Program-made: the position numbers and the translations under genes
The notes under the pieces: model-generated
What the model was told of the DNA's origin: nothing
Seen by the model: only the letters and a program-made list of their open reading frames with translations
Database searches by the model: none
Source of the DNA: Streptomyces sp. NRRL S-87
GTDB taxonomy: Bacteria > Actinomycetota > Actinomycetes > Streptomycetales > Streptomycetaceae
Reading direction: 5' to 3'
NCBI RefSeq assembly: GCF_000719335.1
Contig: NZ_JOGB01000003.1
Location: forward strand, 1 to 64,000
DNA: 64,000 nucleotides
Shown: positions 17,652 through 26,636 of the stretch, piece after piece
Numbering within the stretch: the first letter of the stretch is position 1
Layout: every line of letters starts with the position of its first letter

Positions 17652-19478
17652 ATGGGGCACTACAAGTCGAATCTGCGGGACATCGAGTTCAACCTCTTCG
17701 AGGTCCTCGGCCGCGACAACGTGTACGGCGCCGGCCCGTTCGCCGAGATGGACACCGAGACCGCCAAGGACATCCTGTCCGAGATCGCCCGTCTCGCCGA
17801 GAACGAGCTGGCCGCCTCCTTCGAGGACGCGGACCGCAACCCGCCGGTCTTCGACCCCGAGACCAACACCGCCCCCGTGCCGGCCTCCTTCAAGAAGTCC
17901 TACAAGGCCTTCATGGACTCCGAGTACTGGCGCCTGGGCCTGCCCGAGGAGATCGGCGGCACCGTCTCCCCGCGCTCCCTGATCTGGGCCTACGCGGAGC
18001 TGCTGCTCGGCGCGAACCCGGCCGTCTGGATGTACTCCTCCGGCCCGGCGTTCGCCGGCATCCTCCACGAGGAGGGCAACGAGGCGCAGAAGCGCATCGC
18101 CCAGATCGCCGTCGAGAAGCGCTGGGGCTCCACCATGGTCCTCACCGAGCCCGACGCGGGCTCGGACGTCGGCGCCGGCCGCACCAAGGCCGTGCAGCAG
18201 GAGGACGGCTCCTGGCACATCGAGGGCGTGAAGCGCTTCATCACGTCCGGCGAGCACGACATGGAGGAGAACATCCTCCACTACGTCCTCGCCCGCCCCG
18301 AGGGCCACGGCCCCGGCACCAAGGGCCTGTCCCTCTTCCTCGTCCCGAAGTTCCACTTCGACTGGGAGACCGGCGAGCTGGGCGAGCGCAACGGCGTGTA
18401 CGCCACCAACGTCGAGCACAAGATGGGCCTCAAGGCCTCCAACACGTGCGAGATGACCTTCGGCGACCAGCACCCCGCCAAGGGCTGGCTGATCGGCGAC
18501 AAGCACGACGGCATCCGCCAGATGTTCATGATCATCGAGTTCGCCCGCATGATGGTCGGCACGAAGGCCATCGCGACGCTCTCCACCGGCTACCTCAACG
18601 CGCTGGAGTACGCCAAGGAGCGCGTCCAGGGTCCCGACCTGGCGAACTTCATGGACAAGGCCGCGCCCAAGGTCACCATCACGCACCACCCGGACGTCCG
18701 CCGCTCCCTGATGACGCAGAAGGCGTACGCCGAGGGCATGCGCGCCCTCGTCCTCTACACCGCCGCCGTCCAGGACTCGATCGCCGTCAAGCAGGCGGCC
18801 GGCGAGGACGCCTCCGCCGAGGTCGGCCTGAACGACCTGCTGCTGCCGATCGTGAAGGGCTACGGCTCCGAGCGTTCCTACGCGCTGCTCTCCGAGTCCC
18901 TGCAGACCTTCGGTGGCTCCGGCTACCTGCAGGAGTACCCGATCGAGCAGTACATCCGCGACGCCAAGATCGACACCCTGTACGAGGGCACCACCGCGAT
19001 CCAGGGCCAGGACTTCTTCTTCCGGAAGATCGTCCGCGACCAGGGCGCCTCCCTGAACCTCCTCTCCGAGGAGATCAAGAAGTTCCTGGCCTCCGCCGAG
19101 GGCGGCGAGGACCTGGCCGGCGCCCGCGACGCGCTCGCCAAGGCCGCGGTCGACTTCGAGGCGATCACCGGCAAGATGGTCACCGACCTCACCGCCTCCG
19201 TCGAGGACGCCCGGAACATCTACCTGGTCGGCCAGAACACCACCCGCCTGCTGATGGCCGCCGGCGACGTCGTGGTCGGCTACCTGCTGCTGCGCGGCGC
19301 CGCCGTGGCCGCCGAGAAGCTGGCCACCGCCTCCCCGAAGGACGTCCCCTTCTACCAGGGCAAGATCGCGGCGGCGAAGTTCTTCGCCGCCCAGGTCCTC
19401 CCGGGCCTCGGCGTCCAGCGCCAGCTGGCCGAGGGCGTCGACAACTCCCTGATGGACCTCGACGAGTCCGTCTTCTAG
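17652..19478 (+). CDS. Acyl-CoA dehydrogenase, long (FadE5-like) type
   Basis: 608 residues; the ATG at 17652 follows GGAG and begins [12 protein letters not shown], the conserved start of this subgroup. It is about 200 residues longer than classical acyl-CoA dehydrogenases, having the extra C-terminal domain of the FadE5 group. FAD/substrate motifs are present ([11 protein letters not shown], about residues 165-175; [10 protein letters not shown]), as is the likely catalytic glutamate in [10 protein letters not shown] (about residue 447). It oxidises acyl-CoA to trans-2-enoyl-CoA, the first step of beta-oxidation, passing electrons to ETF. It is monocistronic, with a strong terminator after it and two operator-like repeats before it. 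Confidence 0.95.
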   Translation: MGHYKSNLRDIEFNLFEVLGRDNVYGAGPFAEMDTETAKDILSEIARLAENELAASFEDADRNPPVFDPETNTAPVPASFKKSYKAFMDSEYWRLGLPEEIGGTVSPRSLIWAYAELLLGANPAVWMYSSGPAFAGILHEEGNEAQKRIAQIAVEKRWGSTMVLTEPDAGSDVGAGRTKAVQQEDGSWHIEGVKRFITSGEHDMEENILHYVLARPEGHGPGTKGLSLFLVPKFHFDWETGELGERNGVYATNVEHKMGLKASNTCEMTFGDQHPAKGWLIGDKHDGIRQMFMIIEFARMMVGTKAIATLSTGYLNALEYAKERVQGPDLANFMDKAAPKVTITHHPDVRRSLMTQKAYAEGMRALVLYTAAVQDSIAVKQAAGEDASAEVGLNDLLLPIVKGYGSERSYALLSESLQTFGGSGYLQEYPIEQYIRDAKIDTLYEGTTAIQGQDFFFRKIVRDQGASLNLLSEEIKKFLASAEGGEDLAGARDALAKAAVDFEAITGKMVTDLTASVEDARNIYLVGQNTTRLLMAAGDVVVGYLLLRGAAVAAEKLATASPKDVPFYQGKIAAAKFFAAQVLPGLGVQRQLAEGVDNSLMDLDESVF

Positions 19479-19527
19479 CAGGGCGGACCGGCCGGCCCCC
19501 ACGGGGTCCGGCCGCCTTCCGGCACCG

Positions 19528-19571
19528 AAGGGTGCGGGGTGCCGTTCCGCACGGCGGCACCCCGCACCCTT
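19528..19571 (+). terminator. Terminator of the acyl-CoA dehydrogenase gene
   Basis: A 17-base perfect stem (starting AAGGGTGCGGGGTGCCG) with a 10-base loop, 50 bases after the stop. Confidence 0.75.
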
Positions 19572-19689
19572 TCGTCGGGACCGCGGCCCCCGCGCCCATG
19601 CCCGCCGGGCCGCCGGCGCGGGAGGCCGAGCCCCACGTCACAGCCGCGCGGGGCCCCCTTTGTCACAGGCGCATGGCACGCTCGTACGT

Positions 19690-20463
19690 ATGAGTGCACA
19701 CGAGCAGGGACCCAGGGGGTACGGCGCCCCCGCGGGGGGCTACTCCGTCCCGACCGGGCGGCCGTACGCCCTCAAGGAGCTCCAGGCCGCCCTCGGCGCC
19801 CTCGGCGACCAGGCCAGGGAGCTGTACGAAGGCGCCCACCCCGCCGAGTACGAGACCATCGCCGACGCCCTGCACGCGGCCTTCCAGACCGCCGCCGGGC
19901 TCGCCCCCGCCCGCTCGTACACCGGCTGCGCCGAGCACCCCAACGGCGCGCTGGACCCCGAGGCCCCCGACGGCTGGGGCCGCTGCCTGATCTGCAACGA
20001 CCGCCGCCGCCTGGCCCTGGCCCGACGGCACGGCCGCCCCGGCCAGCGCACCGGCGTGCCGGGCGCCGGACCGGCCCCGGACCAGCAGCCCCGGCTCGGC
20101 TACCCCGTCCCCGAGGGCCCGTACACGCTCCAGGCCCTGCTCACACACCTGCGCACGGTCGAGGAACAGCGCTTCCACCTCACCATCTCCTCGCCCGACG
20201 AGGCCTTCGTCCGCATCGCCGACGACGTCCACAGGGCGTTCATCGTGGCCCGCGAGCTCTCCCGGCCGCGCGGCGCCTCCGGATGCGCCGAGCACCCCGG
20301 CGCCCCCGTGGACCCCGACGCACCTCCAGGTGAGGCCTGTATCTTCTGCGCCGGACGCAAGCGCCGCGCGCAGCGCGCCTCCGGGACCCCCGAGATGCTG
20401 CCCCGCATCCGCCGGGGCGAGCGGCGGCAGCTGCAGCGGCGCTTCGACCGTCCGACGGGCTGA
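19690..20463 (+). CDS. Unrecognised protein with two Cys/His repeat units
   Basis: 257 residues from the ATG at 19690. I do not recognise a named family. The protein is an internal duplication: each half has a helical segment (ALKELQAALGALGDQARELY; TLQALLTHLRTVEEQRFHLT) followed by A-D-x-H-x-A-F and a Cys/His unit. The first unit is CAEHP, then CLIC; the second is CAEHP, then CIFC. The spacing CxxHP...CxxC suggests one zinc ion per half, like a small treble-clef or knuckle. Linkers are Pro/Gly-rich and the C-terminus is strongly basic (RIRRGERRQLQRRFDRP), which could bind nucleic acid. It sits alone between the acyl-CoA dehydrogenase and aminopeptidase genes. Zinc binding and nucleic acid binding are inference. 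Confidence 0.75.
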   Translation: MSAHEQGPRGYGAPAGGYSVPTGRPYALKELQAALGALGDQARELYEGAHPAEYETIADALHAAFQTAAGLAPARSYTGCAEHPNGALDPEAPDGWGRCLICNDRRRLALARRHGRPGQRTGVPGAGPAPDQQPRLGYPVPEGPYTLQALLTHLRTVEEQRFHLTISSPDEAFVRIADDVHRAFIVARELSRPRGASGCAEHPGAPVDPDAPPGEACIFCAGRKRRAQRASGTPEMLPRIRRGERRQLQRRFDRPTG

Positions 20464-20576
20464 GACAGGTCCGCGGGACGCCCCGCACCACGGGCGGACC
20501 GCGAACACGACCCACCTCGCCGGCTACCCGCCGCAGTCCGGACATGGCGAACACGACCGTCGTTAAGGTGAACCAC

Positions 20577-21869
20577 ATGAGCTCTCCCGCCCGCTTCGAC
20601 CGCGGCCACACCGACGACCTGATGACCTATCTGGCGGCGAGCCCGTCCCCGTACCACGCCGTGGCCAACGCGGCCGAGCGGCTGGAGAAGGCAGGCTTCC
20701 GGCAGCTGGCGGAGACGGACGCATGGGACGCGAGCGCAGGGGGCAAGTTCGTGCTCCGCGGCGGCGCGATCATCGCCTGGTACGTCCCGGAAGGCATGCC
20801 CGCGCACACCCCCTTCCGCATCATCGGGGCGCACACGGACTCCCCCAACCTCCGCGTGAAGCCGCTTCCTGACACCGGGTCACAGGGCTGGCGGCAGATC
20901 GCCGTCGAGATCTACGGCGGCACGCTCCTGAACACCTGGCTCGACCGCGACCTGGGCCTGGCCGGCCGGCTGACCCTGCGCGACGGCAGCCACCGGCTGG
21001 TCAACGTCGACCGCGCCCTGCTGCGGGTGCCGCAGCTGGCCGTTCACCTGGACCGCTCGGTCAACACCGACGGGCTCAAGCTCGACAAGCAGCGCCACAT
21101 GCAGCCGATCTGGGGCCTGGGCGACGTCCAGGAGGGCGACCTGATCGCCTTCCTCGAAGAGGAAGAGGGCCTGCCGGCCGGCTCGGTGGCGGGCTGGGAC
21201 CTGATGGTCCACTCGATCGAGCCCCCCGCCTACCTCGGCCGCGACCGCGAGCTCCTGGCCGGCCCCCGGATGGACAACCTCCTTTCCGTGCACGCCGGTA
21301 CGGCCGCGCTGGCCGCGGTGGCCACCGCCGGCAAGCTGGACCACATCCCGGTGCTGGCCGCCTTCGACCACGAGGAGAACGGCTCGCAGTCCGACACCGG
21401 CGCGGACGGCCCGCTCCTCGGCAACGTGCTGGAACGTTCAGTCTTCGCCCGCGGCGGCTCGTACGAGGACCGCGCCCGCGCCTTCGCCGGCACGGTCTGC
21501 CTGTCGTCCGACACCGGTCACGCCGTGCACCCCAACTACGGCGAGCGGCACGACCCTTCGCACCACCCCCGCGCCAACGGCGGCCCGATCCTCAAGGTCA
21601 ACGTCAACCAGCGCTACGCCACCGACGGCAGCGGCCGCGCGGTCTTCGCCGCCGCCTGCGAGCGGGCCGGCGTGCCGTGGCAGTCCTTCGTGTCGAACAA
21701 CTCGATGCCCTGCGGCACCACCATCGGCCCCATCACCGCGGCCCGCCACGGCATCCAGACCGTCGACATCGGCGTGGCCATCCTCTCGATGCACAGCGCC
21801 CGCGAACTGTGCGGCGCCGAGGACCCGTACCACCTCGCGAACGCCCTGGTCGCGTTCCTGGAGGACTGA
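20577..21869 (+). CDS. apeB: M18 family aminopeptidase
   Basis: 430 residues, ATG at 20577 with TTAAGGTG upstream. All landmarks of the M18 dizinc aminopeptidases are present: the first zinc histidine and aspartate in GAHTDSPNLRVKP (about residue 83), the bridging aspartate in GPRMDNLLS, the catalytic glutamates in DHEENGSQS (about 260), SSDTGHAVHPNY, and the C-terminal metal histidine in AILSMHSARE. It removes N-terminal acidic or neutral residues from peptides in the cytosol. It is monocistronic, followed by a strong bidirectional hairpin. Confidence 0.94.
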   Translation: MSSPARFDRGHTDDLMTYLAASPSPYHAVANAAERLEKAGFRQLAETDAWDASAGGKFVLRGGAIIAWYVPEGMPAHTPFRIIGAHTDSPNLRVKPLPDTGSQGWRQIAVEIYGGTLLNTWLDRDLGLAGRLTLRDGSHRLVNVDRALLRVPQLAVHLDRSVNTDGLKLDKQRHMQPIWGLGDVQEGDLIAFLEEEEGLPAGSVAGWDLMVHSIEPPAYLGRDRELLAGPRMDNLLSVHAGTAALAAVATAGKLDHIPVLAAFDHEENGSQSDTGADGPLLGNVLERSVFARGGSYEDRARAFAGTVCLSSDTGHAVHPNYGERHDPSHHPRANGGPILKVNVNQRYATDGSGRAVFAAACERAGVPWQSFVSNNSMPCGTTIGPITAARHGIQTVDIGVAILSMHSARELCGAEDPYHLANALVAFLED

Positions 21870-21944
21870 GCCAGGACCTCCCGCCGCCGGCAGCACGCTC
21901 AGCCAGGAGCCCTGAGCGCGACCGGCCCGGGACCGGGCACGACG

Positions 21945-21979
21945 AAGGGGCCCGGCCGCAGCGGCGGCCGGGCCCCCTT
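21945..21979. terminator. Bidirectional terminator between aminopeptidase and thioredoxin-NHL genes
   Basis: GC-rich stem of about 15 bases flanked by AAGG/CCTT (GGGGCCCGGCCGC / GCGGCCGGGCCCC) between two convergent genes. Confidence 0.75.
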
Positions 21980-21994
21980 CCGCATCCGTACGGC

Positions 21995-23851
21995 CTACGC
22001 CTGGTCGTCCATGCCCGCGAGGACCAGCGGCAGCCGGCCCGCGCCGCCCGCGACCACCTTCACCGGCACGCCCCAGTCCTGCTGGTGGACGTGGCAGGCC
22101 GGGTACTCGTTGTCCGGATCGTCGTCGCACGAGGCGGCCATCGCGGACACGTGCAGCACGCCCTCCGCGACGCCCTCGGCCAGCACCAGCTCGCGGAACA
22201 GGTCCGTGCCCGCCCCCTCGCCGGCGGCGAGCAGCTCCGGCGGGGTGGAGCTGACCAGCAGGCGGGTGGAGGGCCCGTACCGGGTGTCGAGCTTCTGCCC
22301 CTGGGGCGCCTGGAAGACCACGTCGAGCCGGAGCGCGCCCGGAGCCACCTCGGTCGCGGCCCGCTGCGTACGGTGCGCCACGGCGTCCACCCGTACGGCT
22401 TCCTCGGGCAGCCGGAGCCGGGTCAGCCGGTGCCGGGCCGACTCGACGACGACGATGTCGTCCCCGGCCAGCACCGCCGCGCTGGGCTCGCGCAGATCGG
22501 TGGCGAGGGTGGTGACCTGGCCGGAGGCCGGGTCGTAGCGGCGCAGGGCGTGGTTGTACGTGTCGCTGACCGCGACCGAGCCGTCGGGCAGGGCCGTCAC
22601 GCCGAGCGGGTGCTGGAGCAGCGCCTGGGCGGCGTCGCCGTCGCGGTGGCCGAAGTCGAAGAGGCCGGTGCCGACGGCCGACACGATCCGGAAGCCCTCG
22701 CCGTCCCGCTCGACGTACCGCAGGGCGCTGGTCTCGGAGTCGGCGATCCACAACCGGTCGCCGGCCGCGGCCAGCCCGGAGGGCTGCGCGAACCAGGCCT
22801 CGGCGGCCGGTCCGTCGACCAGGCCCTCGTTGGTGGTGCCCGCCTCGACGCGCACGGTGCCGGTGGCCGGGTCCCACGACCACAGCTGGTGCACGCCGGC
22901 CATGGCGATCCAGACCCGGTCCTGCCACCAGGCCACGTCCCACGGCGAGGACAGGTCCACCTCCAGGGCGGGGCCCGACGTGGCCGAGCCCTGCCACCAC
23001 TGGCGCCCGGTGCCGGCCACCGTCCCGACCGCGCCGGTGGCGGGGTCGAGGACGCGCAGTGCGTGGTTCACGGTGTCCGCGACCACGACGCGGCCGTCGG
23101 GCAGCAGGCACAGCCCCTGCGGCTCGCTGAACGCGTCCGGGCCGAAGCCGCGCTCCCCGGAGCCGATGCGGCGCACGACGGTCTCGCCGTCCGGCTCGAT
23201 CTCCACGAGCTGGTGGCGCGTGGAGTCGGACACCAGGAAGTTCCCGCTCGGCAGCACGATCGCCTTGCCGGGGAAGCGCAGGTGGGTGGCCACCGGCTCC
23301 GGGGCCACGTACGGGCCGTCGCCGCGCCGGAGCGTGCCCTTGGCCTCGTGCTCCGCCTCCAGCTCGGCCACCAGCCGCTCGATTGCGTGCGCGTGGCCCT
23401 CGCCGGCGTGCTGGGCGACGACGTACCCCTCGGGGTCGATCACCACCAGCGTCGGCCAGGCGCGCACGGCGTACTGCTTCCAGGTGGCGAGCTCGGGGTC
23501 GTCGAGGACCGGGTGCTCGACGCCGTACCGCTCCACGGCGTCCACCACGGCCGCGTGCTCGGCCTCGTGCACGAACTTCGGCGAGTGCACCCCGATGATC
23601 ACGACGGTGTCGCGGTGCTTCTCCTCGAGCTCGCGCAGCTCGTCGAGGACGTGCAGGCAGTTAATGCAGCAAAACGTCCAAAAATCCAAAATGATGATCC
23701 GACCGCGCAGCCCCGTGAGGCTGAGGTCCTTCCCGCCGGTGTTGAGCCAGCCGCCCTTGCCGATCAGCTCGGGGGCACGGACACGGGCGCGGCGGGTCGT
23801 CGCGGGCGGCGCGGGCGCGGGGGTGGGCACCGGGGCGGCAGCATCGTTCAT
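21995..23851 (-). CDS. Thioredoxin-like domain fused to NHL repeats
   Basis: 618 residues. The N-terminal ~170 residues form a thioredoxin/TlpA-like domain with the redox motif FCCINCLH (about residues 60-67), equivalent to NHLRC2-type proteins. The rest is an NHL beta-propeller: several DG-x-V-x-V-AD-T-x-NH-A-L-R blades (FLVSDSTRHQL, VVVADTVNHALR, LWIADSETSALR, VAVSDTYNHALR). No signal peptide is visible, so it is probably cytosolic, with a role in thiol redox or protein interaction; the substrate is unknown. A short block of codons over the active site (23661-23700) uses A/T-ending codons (ATT, TTG, GAT, TTT, TTT, ATT), in sharp contrast to the rest of the gene. It is convergent with the aminopeptidase gene and divergent from the Uma2 gene. 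Confidence 0.88.
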   Translation of the reverse strand: MNDAAAPVPTPAPAPPATTRRARVRAPELIGKGGWLNTGGKDLSLTGLRGRIIILDFWTFCCINCLHVLDELRELEEKHRDTVVIIGVHSPKFVHEAEHAAVVDAVERYGVEHPVLDDPELATWKQYAVRAWPTLVVIDPEGYVVAQHAGEGHAHAIERLVAELEAEHEAKGTLRRGDGPYVAPEPVATHLRFPGKAIVLPSGNFLVSDSTRHQLVEIEPDGETVVRRIGSGERGFGPDAFSEPQGLCLLPDGRVVVADTVNHALRVLDPATGAVGTVAGTGRQWWQGSATSGPALEVDLSSPWDVAWWQDRVWIAMAGVHQLWSWDPATGTVRVEAGTTNEGLVDGPAAEAWFAQPSGLAAAGDRLWIADSETSALRYVERDGEGFRIVSAVGTGLFDFGHRDGDAAQALLQHPLGVTALPDGSVAVSDTYNHALRRYDPASGQVTTLATDLREPSAAVLAGDDIVVVESARHRLTRLRLPEEAVRVDAVAHRTQRAATEVAPGALRLDVVFQAPQGQKLDTRYGPSTRLLVSSTPPELLAAGEGAGTDLFRELVLAEGVAEGVLHVSAMAASCDDDPDNEYPACHVHQQDWGVPVKVVAGGAGRLPLVLAGMDDQA

Positions 23852-23970
23852 CCTTCAAGCTTGCCATCCCGTCGGGGCCACCCCTACGGGTGATCGCCGC
23901 TCGACATGCAGCCGACACGAACGCCTGTGTGGGACGGTGGCGGCGAGGGCGACCGAAAGGGACACCGCGC

Positions 23971-24537
23971 ATGGCCACAGCCATCGACTACAGCGAGGGC
24001 ATCGATCCCGAGCGTGCTCTCAAGTACGCGATCCAGCACATGCGGGGAGGGCGCGTCGAGATCATCGAAGGGGTCATCCAGGGGGGCGACGAGTCGGTGG
24101 CACCGACGTGGGACCACGAGAGCGCGGCCGAAGAGGTCCGCGACCAGATCAAGCCGCGTGTGCGGGAGCTCGGGTGCGTCACCGGGTCGGGAAACCTGGA
24201 CTTCCCCGGGAGCGGGAACTGGTACGTCCCCGACATCGCCGTGGTCCCCAGGGACCTGGCCAAGGGGGGTTCGGCACTGCTGCCCGACCAGACCCTGCTC
24301 GTCGTCGAGGTGACCTCGGAGTCGAACGCCGAGACCGACCGCGTCGTGAAGCGCAAGCGGTACGCCGAGTACGGGGCGCCGCTCTACCTCCTCGTCGACC
24401 GGCAGGAGGGGAGCGTCACGCTGTTCTCCGAGCCGGGGCACCTCGGGTACACGAAGGCCGACGGGCCGCACCCGTTCGGGACGTCCGTGCACCTGCCCGC
24501 GCCGTTCGGCATCGACCTCGACACCAGCGGGCTGTAG
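23971..24537 (+). CDS. Uma2 family (DUF820) putative endonuclease
   Basis: 188 residues from the ATG at 23971, with GAAAGG ten bases upstream. It has the PD-(D/E)xK-like pattern of the Uma2 family: VPDIAVVP (about residue 88), LLVVEVTSES (about 110) and the lysines of DRVVKRKRYAEYGAPLYLLVD. Uma2 proteins are abundant in Streptomyces and cyanobacteria; nuclease activity is predicted from fold and not demonstrated for most. It is followed 3 bases later by a LURP-one gene, so the two form an operon. Confidence 0.88.
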   Translation: MATAIDYSEGIDPERALKYAIQHMRGGRVEIIEGVIQGGDESVAPTWDHESAAEEVRDQIKPRVRELGCVTGSGNLDFPGSGNWYVPDIAVVPRDLAKGGSALLPDQTLLVVEVTSESNAETDRVVKRKRYAEYGAPLYLLVDRQEGSVTLFSEPGHLGYTKADGPHPFGTSVHLPAPFGIDLDTSGL

Positions 24538-24540
24538 CGC

Positions 24541-25041
24541 GTGAAGTACCTGGTGCGGGACAAGGTGTTCGCGGTCGGGGACGACTACTGGATCGAGGAT
24601 GAGCACGGGCGGCACGCGTTCCTCGTGGACGGGAAGGCACTGCGGCTGCGGGACACGCTGGAGCTCCAGGACCCGCAGGGGCGGGTCCTGATCACGCTGC
24701 GGGAGAAGCTGTTCAGCCTGCGCGACACCATGACGCTGGAGCGGGACCTGGACCCGCTCGCGACCATCCGCAGGAAGCGGCTCTCGCTGCTGCGCAACCA
24801 CTACCGCGTGACGCTGGTGGAGGGCACGGAGCTCGACGTGCACGGGCGGCTGCTCGACCGCGAGTTCCGGATCGACTACGACGGCGAGTTGCTGGCGCTG
24901 GTCTCCCGCCAGTGGTTCCGGGTGCGGGAGACGTACGCCGTGGACGTGGTCCGCGAGGACGCCGACCCCGCGCTCCTCATCGCGGTCGCGGTGTGCGTGA
25001 TCCGGATGGCGGAGAAGGAGCGCGAGGGGGGCGACGACTGA
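24541..25041 (+). CDS. LURP-one-related (tubby-like fold) protein
   Basis: 166 residues, GTG start 3 bases after the Uma2 stop. The sequence has the LURP-one/scramblase-like pattern: MKYLVRDKVFAVGDDYWIED at the start, regular beta strands with LRLRDTLELQDPQGRVL and a hydrophobic C-terminal helix (ALLIAVAVCVIRMAEKE) that typically fills the beta-barrel. The tubby-like fold suggests membrane-lipid or ligand binding; bacterial function is unknown. It is co-transcribed with the Uma2 gene and convergent with the P450 gene (18-base gap). Confidence 0.85.
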   Translation: MKYLVRDKVFAVGDDYWIEDEHGRHAFLVDGKALRLRDTLELQDPQGRVLITLREKLFSLRDTMTLERDLDPLATIRRKRLSLLRNHYRVTLVEGTELDVHGRLLDREFRIDYDGELLALVSRQWFRVRETYAVDVVREDADPALLIAVAVCVIRMAEKEREGGDD

Positions 25042-25059
25042 GACCGGAGGGCCCCGCCC

Positions 25060-26505
25060 CTACGGCTTGACGGGGCGCAGGCGGCAGTGGGCCGGGCCCA
25101 GGGGGCGGAGGGTGATCCCGGCGCCGACCGGGACCTCCTGGGTGACGGCCTCCAGCTCGTAGGCGCGCAGCACCATCGCCAGGGCGACCACGGACTCCAG
25201 CATCGAGAAGTGCTGCCCGATGCACGCCCGCGGCCCGCCGCCGAACGGGAACCAGGCGTACCGCTCCCGGGCCTTCTCCGCCTCGGGCGTGAAGCGGTCG
25301 GGGTCGAAGCGCTCGGGGTCGGGCCAGTAGCGGGGGTGCCGGTGGGTGACCCAGGGGGCGACGATGACGTCCGCGCCGGCCGGGACGAGCTGCCCGTCGA
25401 TCTCCGCGTCCGCCACGGCCCGGCGCCCGATCACGGGCGCGGCCGGGTAGAGCCGCATGGCCTCCTTGAGCACCTGCGTCAGGTACGGGAGGGCGTCGGC
25501 GTCGGCCGCCCCGGGCGTACGGTCGCCCAGCACGCGCCGCACCTCCTCGCGGGCCCGGGCCTGCTGCTCGGGGTGCTTGGCCAGCAGGTGCAGGGCGAAG
25601 GCGAGCGAGGTCGCGGTGGTCTCGTGGCCGGCCAGGAGGAAGATCAGCACCTGGTCGCGGAGTTCGGCGGCGTCGAAGCTGCCGTCCTCGGCGTTCCCGG
25701 CCGCCGCGAGGAGGGTGAGCAGGTCGTCGCCCTGGGCCTCCGGGACGGTCCCAGGGGCGGTCTCGGCCTTGAGGGCGGTCCCGTCCTCGGGTGCCGTCGC
25801 GCCGGCCGCCCGGCGGGCGGCGATGATGCGGTCGCAGACCGCGTACAGCTCGGCCGTCGCGGACGCCGCGCGCCGGTTGTCCGGGGTCGGCCAGTGCCGC
25901 GGGAGGCTGAGGGGCGCGTAGCCGCGCCGCAGGACGTAGTCCCCGATCACGGGGAAGCACCGCTCCACGACCGCGATGGCGGCCTCCACGTCCGTGCCGA
26001 AGAGGATCCGCGCGACCGTGCGCAGGGTGAAGCGGGTCATCTCGGCGACGAGGTCGACCCGGCCGGTGCCGTCGGGCGCCTGCGCCCACCCCGCCAGCAT
26101 CCGCTCGGTCTCGGCGGCCACCGCCGCCGCGTAGCCGTCGACGCGGCGGCGGGTGAACAGCGGCTGCACCAGCCGGCGCTGGCGCAGGTAGTCGTCGTCC
26201 TGCGCGGTCAGCAGGCCGTTGCCGAAGGACTCCCGCACCTCCTCGTAGAAGACGTTGTCCTTGCGGAAGTCGGCCGACCCGGTCGCCAGCACCTGCTGGG
26301 CTCCGGCCGCCGAGAAGACGCCGTAGACCTCGACCCGCATCCCGGGCGGGCCGCCCCAGACGCGGACCACGTCCCCGTGGGCGCGCCGGGCGGCCAGGAA
26401 GGTGCCGAGCGAGTCGTTCCTCAGGTCGAACATCGAGCCCAGCAGGGGGAGTCCCGCCGGGCCCGGGACCTCCCGGCCGCCCGTGCCCACCGTCCGATTC
26501 GCCAT
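25060..26505 (-). CDS. Cytochrome P450
   Basis: 481 residues from the ATG at 26505 (GGAGG upstream). It has the classical motifs: the I-helix AGHETTATSLAF, the K-helix EAMRLYP (ExxR), and the haem-binding loop FPFGGGPRACIGQHF with the cysteine thiolate at about residue 424. It is longer than typical Streptomyces CYP105/107 enzymes (~400) and in sequence closer to CYP102/fatty-acid-type or class IV-like P450s (FGGGPRxCIG signature). There is no membrane anchor. No ferredoxin, reductase or biosynthetic genes lie next to it, so the substrate cannot be inferred. It is convergent with the LURP gene; 131 bases separate it from the next gene on the same strand. Confidence 0.93.
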   Translation of the reverse strand: MANRTVGTGGREVPGPAGLPLLGSMFDLRNDSLGTFLAARRAHGDVVRVWGGPPGMRVEVYGVFSAAGAQQVLATGSADFRKDNVFYEEVRESFGNGLLTAQDDDYLRQRRLVQPLFTRRRVDGYAAAVAAETERMLAGWAQAPDGTGRVDLVAEMTRFTLRTVARILFGTDVEAAIAVVERCFPVIGDYVLRRGYAPLSLPRHWPTPDNRRAASATAELYAVCDRIIAARRAAGATAPEDGTALKAETAPGTVPEAQGDDLLTLLAAAGNAEDGSFDAAELRDQVLIFLLAGHETTATSLAFALHLLAKHPEQQARAREEVRRVLGDRTPGAADADALPYLTQVLKEAMRLYPAAPVIGRRAVADAEIDGQLVPAGADVIVAPWVTHRHPRYWPDPERFDPDRFTPEAEKARERYAWFPFGGGPRACIGQHFSMLESVVALAMVLRAYELEAVTQEVPVGAGITLRPLGPAHCRLRPVKP

Positions 26506-26636
26506 GTCGCCGCCCTCCGCGCCTCGCGGCCCGTCCGCAGCCCCGTGCGCGGACGCCGGCCGCCCAGGGCGATCCTCTCCCCGGCCGGTACGTGCCAACC
26601 AGCCGGTTTCGGGCGATCGCGCCGCGGGAGGGGCGG

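Noticed and set aside
25060..26505. P450 as part of a natural product cluster
   Set aside because: No polyketide, peptide, terpene or tailoring genes are adjacent. Neighbours are unrelated housekeeping-type genes.
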